Below, one piece after another: positions 1 to 7,600 of a DNA stretch of 13,262 nt. Every line of letters starts with the position of its first letter. The first letter of the stretch is position 1. The notes beneath the pieces are model-generated. The model was not told the DNA's origin. It ran no database searches and worked only from the letters and a program-made list of their open reading frames with translations. The translations under genes were made by a program, and so were the position numbers. The DNA lies in the NCBI GenBank assembly GCA_007119395.1, contig SKPS01000366.1, positions 1 through 13,262 on the forward strand, read 5' to 3'. The DNA comes from Lentimicrobiaceae bacterium (GTDB taxonomy: Bacteria; Bacteroidota; Bacteroidia; Bacteroidales; SKPS01).

Positions 1-466
1 TGGTACCTGCCCATTCGATATTCCTGCTGTCAAGCTCAATTTCCTCATCCACAGTAAAATCAAATGGGTTAGCCAAAATGGTTTTATAATAAGCTGAAGC
101 CTCTTCGATCCGGTTAGGAATGATCTTTTCAACCGCCTCAAAAAAGGTGAGCTCCCGTTTCGTAAGCTGATCATCAAGATCGTGTCGATAGATTGAGAGC
201 TCTTCAATATCAGAGGCGAGAAAAAATTTCTTATTGAAGTCGAGCACTCTCAGGTACTCGTCAAACAGCGCTTCTGAGAACTGATCATCCAGGGTAAACG
301 GATCATAATGGATCAGGCTCAGGCTTCGGAGCATCTGCTCCAGCAACACACGCTCTTTCCCACTACTGTGGTGCCTGCTGGCACTAAAAAAAATCAGCAG
401 AAGTACAGCCAGCAAAGCGGTTCCTGCCACCGGCAGCACACGGTATTTCGTTCTTTTTGACATCAT
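1..466 (-). CDS. prc: Prc/Tsp-type carboxy-terminal processing protease (S41), N-terminal part, truncated by window edge
   Basis: The gene starts at 466 (ATG ATG, so 463 is an equal alternative) and runs off the left edge; 155 residues are visible. A basic N-terminus is followed by a hydrophobic segment (about residues 11-28), a signal anchor or signal peptide that places the protein in the periplasm. Residues 50-155 match the N-terminal helical domain of tail-specific proteases: LDDQFSEALFDEYL at 59-72, the LD(x)n-FLASDIE block at 75-88 and NPFDFT at 133-138 correspond to equivalent blocks in E. coli Prc. The PDZ and Ser/Lys catalytic domains lie outside the window, so activity cannot be judged. 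In E. coli, Prc cleaves C-terminal tails of periplasmic proteins, including a peptidoglycan hydrolase. It follows the dipeptidase gene by 52 nt on the same strand but has its own promoter-like box at 484-491. Confidence 0.86.
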   Translation of the reverse strand, partial: MMSKRTKYRVLPVAGTALLAVLLLIFFSASRHHSSGKERVLLEQMLRSLSLIHYDPFTLDDQFSEALFDEYLRVLDFNKKFFLASDIEELSIYRHDLDDQLTKRELTFFEAVEKIIPNRIEEASAYYKTILANPFDFTVDEEIELDSRNIEWAGT

Positions 467-483
467 ATAGTTTGGTTTGTCGA

Positions 484-491
484 CAAAATTA
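484..491 (-). promoter_or_regulatory. Candidate -7 promoter box for prc
   Basis: TAATTTTG on the minus strand fits the Bacteroidota -7 consensus TAnnTTTG and lies 17 nt upstream of the prc start at 466. No clear -33 TTG was found at the expected distance. It overlaps a perfect 12-bp palindrome (476-487). If used, prc could be expressed separately from the upstream genes. Confidence 0.4.
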
Positions 492-518
492 CATTTTTTT
501 CTAAAGCCCCCGTTCACC

Positions 519-1268
519 CTATTCCACCATCGGGTATCTTTCGCGTGCCACTTCCCGGCGCATCGCATTAAAGTGCCACCATTCTGTTTGTATATTCCAG
601 AAGCGACCGGCTCTCATGACCGAACGGAGCAGCTCTCTGTTTTGTATCTGTTGTGAGGTTAATTTACCCTTTTTTAACATCTTCTGTTCGCTGATCGGCC
701 ATGCCAACTCACCGAAGTAATCGAAATCGGTCCCCATGTCCAGTTCATTGCCTTGCAGGTCAACAATGGTAACATCCACGGCACACCCATAGTTGTGCAG
801 TGAGCCATTTCGGGGGTTTGAGACGAAATTGGATTTATGTACACCCGGTGGGGGGACTACCTTGTCCCACATCAATTGTTGCACTGAGCGTGGCCGGGCT
901 GCATCCCACACCAGCAGCGAAAGGTTCTTGTCTATCTGTTGGAGGGCTTGTTGTGCCAGTACAAGTCTCTCAGCCACCTCCGGCTGAAGGTAACACTTAT
1001 TGAATCCTTCGAACATATCAATACCAAGGAAGTTATCGGTAGTGCCATACCGCAACAGCACACGTATAGAGGTATCAAGGGTATGCACATCGATCATTCC
1101 GGCTTGTTGAAAAGCCTTTTCCAGGGGGTGGGTTTCTGCTTCTCTCCCCGGAAACCGGGAAGAGGATTCATCGGTGGGCCAGCTCACTTTCTCCCCGTTG
1201 TTTTGCTGGCAGCCAAACAGTGTGGTACAACAAACCATAATAAAGAGATATCTGGTGATGTTAATCAT
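519..1268 (-). CDS. D-Ala-D-Ala dipeptidase, VanX/DdpX type (peptidase M15D), predicted lipoprotein
   Basis: A 249-residue zinc dipeptidase predicted to split D-Ala-D-Ala, the peptidoglycan precursor/turnover dipeptide. The M15 signature SLHNYGCAVD (156-165) supplies zinc ligands H158 and D165. EWWH (229-232) supplies the catalytic base E229 and zinc ligand H232. R125 in WDAARPRS fits the conserved transition-state arginine of VanX. The N-terminus is a lipoprotein signal with a lipobox LFGC and acylated Cys20. The following residues (QQNNGEK) lack the acidic surface-export signal of Bacteroidota, so an inward-facing periplasmic position is inferred. The start at 1268 gives the complete signal peptide and overlaps the end of the upstream OmpA-like gene by 8 nt (ATGATTAA), implying translational coupling. 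Classical VanX is cytoplasmic, so here the likely role is processing stem-peptide fragments in the periplasm. The fold call is firm; the substrate is inferred from the family. Confidence 0.9.
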   Translation of the reverse strand: MINITRYLFIMVCCTTLFGCQQNNGEKVSWPTDESSSRFPGREAETHPLEKAFQQAGMIDVHTLDTSIRVLLRYGTTDNFLGIDMFEGFNKCYLQPEVAERLVLAQQALQQIDKNLSLLVWDAARPRSVQQLMWDKVVPPPGVHKSNFVSNPRNGSLHNYGCAVDVTIVDLQGNELDMGTDFDYFGELAWPISEQKMLKKGKLTSQQIQNRELLRSVMRAGRFWNIQTEWWHFNAMRREVARERYPMVE

Positions 1269-3639
1269 GCACAGTGCCTTTTATGGTAATAGCGGTAGGG
1301 CCGGGCATATTGCTTTTAATGGTAATGGTTTCGTGGAAAGTCCCCGGTTTTTCGCCGGCGTACACCAACACCATCAATTGGCTTTCTCCGCCCGGCAGCA
1401 GGGGTTCATTGCTCCACTGCACCCACAGCCGTTCACCGTCAAACTCAACCTGTCTGATAAGGAGTTCACTTTCGCCATGGTTTTGATAGGGTATGGTAAG
1501 CACCTTACGCTGGTTGGTTTTCAAAGGTTCATCAATCTTTACGTCGGGTTGTATTGAGATGCGGGGCATTTCACTCAGCGGCACAATTTCACCCGGTTCA
1601 TGTGCAAGGTAGATGGCGATCTCTATTCTCCTTTCGAAGGCGGCGGCACGGCTATACACTGCGTTCCTGAGGTCATGGGGGTTATCTGACACAAAGGGGC
1701 TGGCCATCTCTTTTCCCACAGGATCTTCGAAGATGATAAGCCTGGCACCGTTTTCGGCTTCCCCTCTAAGGAAAGGTTTCAGCACTCCATCTCTTGCTCT
1801 TTCAAGGTATAGAACCAGAGAGTGGATCCGTCGCCGGGCCAGGTTAATATTGTAGTCTGTGGTACTTAACGGAGAGCAGTAGCCACTTATGAGTAACTGC
1901 ACTGTTCTGCCGCCCGTAAGATCAGTCACCAGGTAGTCGGTCAGCATCTCGAGCTTCTCATACCCCCCCAGCACGAAGTGGTCGAAGAAATCGTCGATAT
2001 CCTGCACAGCCTGCTGAGCCGCTTCGGGCTCTAACCCCCTGGAGTACTCTCTGCGGTATCTCTCGCGCATGGCTACATATTCATCCAGCGACTGCCGGTA
2101 ATCTTTTGTTGAGGTGATGCGCATGGTATTGCGATCGGGCTCATCGTTGTCAAAGAAAAGCAGCAGGGGCAACAGCCTGCGTGCCATCTCACTCACCTGT
2201 TCCCTTGTCGTGTCATCCTTGGGAATCTCTGCCAAAGGCAACGGCTCAGGCTCCAGGTCCGGAATCCATTCATAAAAGTAGATACTGTTGCAGCAGGTCT
2301 CTCCGCGAAGGTAGTATGATCCCGGACGGTTAGAAGTGAAGTAGCCGTTGCTGTCGTTGGGGTTTACGGTGAAGTAGTGGTCGTTGGCGGGTGAATTAAA
2401 AGGCAACCCCATGTTGACGACCTCCCCCCAGGCGGAGAGCCCCCCTTTGGAGCGGAAGATATCGTAACCACCATAGCCATGGTGATAATCTGAGCTAAAG
2501 AAGAGGGTTCCTCTGATGGTGTCATAGAACGGCGTCACCTCATTGCCCGGTGTATTGATCATACTGCCGCAGTTTACAGGTTCAGCGAACTGCCCGTCAT
2601 ATTCGAGTGCATACCAGATATCCATTCCACCAAAACCTCCCGGGCGATCACTCACAAAGTAGAGTACGCCCACATCACCCACACTGGTGTAATGGGGCAT
2701 GGTGTTGGTGTAGCCATTCTTGTTGATATTTTCCGGTAAGGGTCTGGGGCGGCTCCAGCGGCCATTTCGATAGTTGGAAGTCAATATCCTGCATTGGAGA
2801 AGCCCCTGGTCGAGATCGAGACACCGGGAGAAAAAGACCCTGTCATTCTGTTGGTCAAAGGTGATGTTGGCGTTGTGGGTGTTTCTTCTGTTGATACGCT
2901 GATGCAGTTCAACACCTTCCTGATAACCAGAGACCCTGATATTGGAAGAGTAGATGGCTGACCTGTAGTCCAACAGAGCAAAGCTTTGAAATTCAGAAGA
3001 GGTGGAGGGTCTGAGGGCCGAGAAGATCATCACGGAGTCGTTGATTTGAAAAGCGCCAAACTCAGAGTATGGGGTATTGATATTCCGGCCGAGGAGTTGT
3101 ATGTTCACGGGAGCCGAATCGGTTGGCAGGGCATTTTCAGGTTGGCACAGCAACGCCTCATGAGCTGCTCTCTGTAATCGCAACGAGTCAACACCCACGT
3201 CAAGGTACTCTTGGATAAAGTGGCAGAACGTCTCCATATCCCCGGTCTGTTTCCTCATCATGGCAAGATGGAACCAGGCTTGTGGGTGTGTGGTGCCGGC
3301 ACCGGGCAGGGTGATCACATGTTGATAGATTTTGGCGGCATCTGCATACCTGTTGTCGAGGCGCAACGATTCTGCAAGCCGAAAAGCCACAAACAGGTTG
3401 GAAGAGTCGCCTTGCAACAGTTCGCCATAGGTAGTGGCAGCTTCTACAAAGTTCCCTTCCTGCCATTGACGGGCTGCCATGTTATACAGAATTTCACGTT
3501 GTTGTGGTGTAGCAGTTGTAGCCAGGATCAAGGCAAACAGCAGCAGAAGGTATCTCACAAGTGGCTTGACCGTCACAAGCAGAGCGTATCGAACAGGCCT
3601 TTTTTCAACAGAGAGTATAACGGGGAGGGGTTGCTTCAT
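1261..3639 (-). CDS. TPR / PD40 / OmpA-like envelope protein with C-terminal DUF1573-like domain (PorE-like architecture)
   Basis: A 792-residue secreted protein. Order: a long basic N-region with a hydrophobic signal core (about 29-41); TPR-like helices (about 45-165); PD40/WD40-like propeller repeats (about 180-455) seen as VLYFVSDRPGGFGGMDIWY (325-343), LFFSSDYHHGYGGYDIF (379-395) and GYFTSNRPGS (432-441); the FFDNDEPDRNT block (495-505) that opens many Bacteroidota OmpA modules; an OmpA-like domain (about 485-680); and a DUF1573-like beta domain (about 700-790) ending TIKSNMPGPTAITIKGTV. The OmpA motif is altered: SGYCSPLSTTDYN replaces the usual GHTD-type loop, so the diaminopimelate-binding Asp is not at its usual place, while the RRR stretch (602-604) keeps an arginine. 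The T9SS protein PorE shares TPR, PD40 and OmpA modules but carries a CarboxypepD-regulatory domain, not seen here. It starts 6 nt after porP/sprF. GTG codon 28 (3558) would give a more ordinary signal peptide. Confidence 0.86.
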   Translation of the reverse strand: MKQPLPVILSVEKRPVRYALLVTVKPLVRYLLLLFALILATTATPQQREILYNMAARQWQEGNFVEAATTYGELLQGDSSNLFVAFRLAESLRLDNRYADAAKIYQHVITLPGAGTTHPQAWFHLAMMRKQTGDMETFCHFIQEYLDVGVDSLRLQRAAHEALLCQPENALPTDSAPVNIQLLGRNINTPYSEFGAFQINDSVMIFSALRPSTSSEFQSFALLDYRSAIYSSNIRVSGYQEGVELHQRINRRNTHNANITFDQQNDRVFFSRCLDLDQGLLQCRILTSNYRNGRWSRPRPLPENINKNGYTNTMPHYTSVGDVGVLYFVSDRPGGFGGMDIWYALEYDGQFAEPVNCGSMINTPGNEVTPFYDTIRGTLFFSSDYHHGYGGYDIFRSKGGLSAWGEVVNMGLPFNSPANDHYFTVNPNDSNGYFTSNRPGSYYLRGETCCNSIYFYEWIPDLEPEPLPLAEIPKDDTTREQVSEMARRLLPLLLFFDNDEPDRNTMRITSTKDYRQSLDEYVAMRERYRREYSRGLEPEAAQQAVQDIDDFFDHFVLGGYEKLEMLTDYLVTDLTGGRTVQLLISGYCSPLSTTDYNINLARRRIHSLVLYLERARDGVLKPFLRGEAENGARLIIFEDPVGKEMASPFVSDNPHDLRNAVYSRAAAFERRIEIAIYLAHEPGEIVPLSEMPRISIQPDVKIDEPLKTNQRKVLTIPYQNHGESELLIRQVEFDGERLWVQWSNEPLLPGGESQLMVLVYAGEKPGTFHETITIKSNMPGPTAITIKGTVHD
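1270..1542 (-). other. DUF1573-like C-terminal domain of the OmpA-like protein
   Basis: This segment encodes residues about 700-790. It shows the DUF1573 / choice-of-anchor pattern: an N-G-like step (NHGESELLI), a PGG turn (LLPGGESQLMVLV), a GTFHETITIKSN strand pair and a closing IKG strand. The Cys pair frequent in DUF1573 is absent. It is an Ig-like beta module, probably for protein contact. The assignment is from pattern only. Confidence 0.6.
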
Positions 3640-3645
3640 GGCGTG

Positions 3646-4662
3646 TTAAAATGGATCTGGGCAGGGGATGCTACCGGGCCTTCTTCTTTGTTTTTGTTGC
3701 ATCAGGTACCTCAACGAGACTTCGAATCCCCCTCTGAAGTTACTGGCAGCGCGTAAACCGGAGTAATTCACATCGTAGCTCAACCCGAAAGTTACATCGT
3801 CGTAATCGAATTGGAAGATGAAAATGGCGGCATCCACGGGTCTGAGGAAAAGGCCAGCCTTGAAGTTGGAGAGGTAGTATCCACCTCTCAGCTCTTCGAG
3901 TCCGATCATGGTTCCTGCCAGGATTTCGGTATAGGTACCTTGCCTGAAAAAGAGGATTCCTGGCGAGTAGGTTCGTTTGTTGGGGGTAAGGATTTCTGCA
4001 TTGAAGTAGAGGGACAACTTCCTGTCGAGGCGTATATTATTGTCGTTGAGCATCGACTGTGGTGGTCTGTTGATGTGTGACCATACGGCGCCTGCGTCGA
4101 AGGCCAGGTCGGGCACGGGGCGGTAGAACCAGTGCATTCCGACATTGAGGTCATAAAAGACAAATCCCTGGTTGATAAACGTTTCACCGGACGGAAGATC
4201 GGGGTCAAAAACTTTCCCGTTAAACTGATTACCAAACACCAGTTCCGAGTAGTCGTATGAGCGGTCGTTGTAGCTAAAGGCGGCACCCAATCCGAGGTAG
4301 TGGTTACCATATTCGTTGAGTGCTTGGTGGTACGACAGGTTAGCGCCTGCGGAGGTGGTGCCGAAGCGTGAGTCACCGGCTCTGTCGTGCCAGGCATACA
4401 GCCCGGCGCCAACTATATGTGAAGCTCGCCGATCCTGAAACACCTTGAAGTCACCCGCCACACTGAAGGTATTGAAAGGCACCGTCACAGAGCGCCACTG
4501 CGACCGGTGGTTGGCTGTAAACCTCGCCTTGGAGTACGAGAAGCCGGCTTGCGCAGGGTTGAGCAGCAGAGGGGCCATCCTGTACTGGGAAAAGTGGATA
4601 TCCTGCCCCATCAACGTGTGGCAGATACAAACCAGCGATATGATGATCCATCCTCTGTTCAC
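3646..4662 (-). CDS. PorP/SprF family type IX secretion system outer-membrane protein
   Basis: A 338-residue protein of normal family length. The signal peptide (1-20, ending LMGQ) is followed by the family's diagnostic mature start QDIHFSQYRMAPLLLNPAQAG (20-40). The rest is alternating amphipathic strands typical of an outer-membrane barrel, ending GGFEVSLRYL (311-320) and a short polar tail with the CPDPF ending common in this family. PorP/SprF proteins work with T9SS; in Flavobacterium, SprF is needed for secretion of the adjacent SprB cargo, and type B C-terminal domains generally need a co-encoded SprF-like partner. The gene directly upstream encodes such a type B cargo, so this is probably its dedicated partner. 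The start is GTG at 4662: an in-frame TAA lies only a few codons upstream, and the nearby ATG at 4664 is followed at once by TGA. One nt separates it from the preceding stop. Confidence 0.92.
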   Translation of the reverse strand: MNRGWIIISLVCICHTLMGQDIHFSQYRMAPLLLNPAQAGFSYSKARFTANHRSQWRSVTVPFNTFSVAGDFKVFQDRRASHIVGAGLYAWHDRAGDSRFGTTSAGANLSYHQALNEYGNHYLGLGAAFSYNDRSYDYSELVFGNQFNGKVFDPDLPSGETFINQGFVFYDLNVGMHWFYRPVPDLAFDAGAVWSHINRPPQSMLNDNNIRLDRKLSLYFNAEILTPNKRTYSPGILFFRQGTYTEILAGTMIGLEELRGGYYLSNFKAGLFLRPVDAAIFIFQFDYDDVTFGLSYDVNYSGLRAASNFRGGFEVSLRYLMQQKQRRRPGSIPCPDPF

Positions 4663-4663
4663 A

Positions 4664-7600
4664 TCAACGAATTAAAGTAATATTCCCTTTCTTTCTAAAC
4701 TTCTGTTGATTAAAGCATCTCACCTGAAGATAATAATCAAACACGCCGGGATCAACCTCCCGCCCTTTGTAGGTGCCATCCCATCCCCTTTGCAGATCGG
4801 TTGTTTCAAACACCTTTTCACCCCACCGGTTGTAGATGGCGAAATATATTTCGTCGGCAAACAGTGAATAGACATAGAGCACGTCGTTTACACCATCACC
4901 ATTGGGTGTAAAGGCATTTGGGACAAAGATATGTGGGTCATCACAGATCACTTCAATCACTGTAATGAGCACACTGGTCCTGAACTCACACCCCCATTGA
5001 TCGGTCACCAGCAAGTGGTATTCGATGGTGCCGTTGGGTGTTGCGATGGGGTTGTATATTCGATCGTTACTCAGCCATGTTGAAGGTGTCCATTTGTAAC
5101 TGTAACCGGGCCCGAGATTGGTGGCTTCAAGGTAGACTTGTTGCCCTTCAAAGATGGTATCCCTGCTCACTGTGATGGTCAGGTTGATATAGATTGATGA
5201 GTCTTCCACGACCACATGGTCTGTATGCACGCACCCTTTACTATCGGTGATGGTCACAGTATAGTTACCGGGGCACAGTGCGTTTGCGGGGCTTGTTTGC
5301 TGTTGGAGGGGATCATTCCATGCATACTGATACGGTGGGGTACCGCCCGTTGGGGTAACAAATCCTCTGCCGATGCATACATCTTCACAAGGGGCATTGT
5401 GTGCCCATGCTACACTCTCAAGCGGCGGTGGATCCACCACGAGAAACTGCTGTACACCTATGCATCCATCGGCATCTGTTACCGTCACATAATGGGTATC
5501 TGCACACAACTGAAACGCCTGGTGAGTTACTGAGGCGGAGTGGCTCCACTGGTAGGTGAACGGTGGCGTTCCTGACGACATGACGGCGGTGGCCTGGCCG
5601 TCACACCCTTGATGGCAGTTGGGATCCTGAACATCCACAGAAGCGAATTTCACTACCTGATCAACAAACAGGCTGTCTTTTACTGAGCAGAGGTGGTTAT
5701 ATACCTCTACATAGAAATACTGCGGGGTGTTAATGGTTACCACGCAGGTGGGATCCATACTGGAGGTGTTGAGCATGGTTGTAAAGTCGGGGTTATCAGA
5801 CCAGTGATACATCACCTGTGGGTTAGGAGATGAAGCGGAGAGGGTTACTGACCCCGCGCATATAGCTGTATCGGGTCCTGCATCCACCATGAGATCGTAC
5901 ACTATAAACTGCTGATGGAAGGTATCGGTACATATTCCATTGTCGACAAAGAGTTGGTAGCTTGTGGTACCCGGTGCTGATGCAATGGGGTTGCTGAGCT
6001 GCGGGTTGTTGAGGTGTAAAGCGGGTATCCATTGGTATGTCACATTGGGATCGTTGATTGGGAGGATTCCGATTTGGGCGGTATTGCCCACGCACACTTC
6101 CACGGGCGTCAGCGCAGCAGCTTGTCCGGCGAGCACCACCACTTGTTTCACGATGGTATCGTGGAAGTTGCACGTTCCCATGTCGCTCAGGATAAGGGTT
6201 ACCTGATAGACGCCAGCCTGGGTGTAAATGTGTGTCGGGTTGAGGGCGTTGGATGTTTGCCCATCGCCAAAATCCCAGAGGATGGTAGTCGTGGAGGGGT
6301 TTGGTATTTGTGATGTATTTACGAAGGTGACGGTATCGGGGGCGCAGATCGATGGTGGGTCAAGGAAGTCGGCCACGAGTGCAGGTGTATGGAAGTCGAA
6401 CACCACCACCCCCATATTGCAGTTGGTACTTTGGTTGGTATTTGACCACGCCCCGGGGGAGGTTGGGAAGTCGCTGAAGCCACCGCACCCGGCACACACA
6501 GCCTGGTAGATCCTCCCTTTCTTATCAAACCGACTGGTGCCGCCGTCAACATGTTCCCGTGACATGGGCCCTCCGTAGTAGGTTGCATACAGCAATGTGG
6601 AAGCATCATCCTGCATGATCATAAAGTAGTAGTCGCTATTGTCAGTTGTGAGCTGAAACGCATCGGGGGTAACCGGTAGCCCGGATGTACCACCGAAGTT
6701 GTTCACCTGCCCACCCCACCCTGAGAGATATACTCTGTTACACAGGTCAACCATAAACGCTGTTGGGGAGATATCGGGGCCGTTTCCTGAACCAAACGCC
6801 GTTGACCAGATACGTTGATCCAGCGATGGTGTTAATTTGGTAATGAACTGCCCGCCCGAAGGGGTGTGCCACTGTGCGTTGTAGATATAATGGTTTCCTG
6901 TGGCGGCAGTTTGTCCTAACACGTAAACATCACCCTGTGCATCCTGTTCAACAAAATAGATCTGGTCATACTCATTTGATCCGAAGTAGGTTGAATATTC
7001 GAGCAATTGTCCGTCGGCAGATATTTTGGCGACCCAGCCATCTGACACGCCACCTTGCCGGGTGGTTTGATACACGCCTGGTGTCACAGGAAAGTTTTGC
7101 GAAGAGGTGCCTCCGGCTACATAAACAGCGTTTTGTGCATCAGCCACAATGCTATAACCCGCATCATGGCCGCTGCCACCCAGATAGGTGCTCCATATCA
7201 TGGAGGTTAACTGGTTATCCATTTTAAACACCACTGCATCTTGTGATCCACCACTGGTGGGTTGCACAGCGCCGGGTGTTACCGGGAAGTTCGTTGAGTG
7301 GGAGGAGCTTACCACCATCACATTGCCTTGGTTGTCGAGTAAAACCTCACCCCTCACTTCATCGGCGTAGTTATAAGTCAAAGGGCTTCCGTGGTTCAGG
7401 CCGTCATTACCGGATCCCCCTACATAAGTGGATGCCAGCAGTTGGGTTCCATCATGGTTCAATTTTAGAACGACAATATCCGATCCGTTTGGATATTGCA
7501 GGATGCTCGTCAGGGTATAGGCAGTGCCACCACTAAAGGAGGTATCGAATGCGTTGGCCGTCACGGGGAAGTTGGCTGAGCCAGTGGTGCCCAGGATAAA

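Noticed and set aside
519..1268. Vancomycin-resistance (vanX) gene
   Set aside because: There is no vanH, vanA/B or vanRS nearby, and the lipobox places the enzyme outside the cytoplasm, where it could not deplete the cytoplasmic D-Ala-D-Ala pool.
939..1289. Plus-strand open frames of 116-127 codons around the dipeptidase start
   Set aside because: They are antisense to the M15D and OmpA-like genes, both backed by catalytic or domain motifs.
3211..3756. 181-codon plus-strand open frame
   Set aside because: It lies antisense to the well-supported OmpA-like gene and its junction with porP/sprF, and its translation has no recognisable domain, signal or organised composition.
3906..4412. 168-codon minus-strand frame inside porP/sprF
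   Set aside because: It is an alternative frame of the same strand with Thr/Pro-rich, low-complexity translation, while the porP/sprF frame carries clear family motifs.
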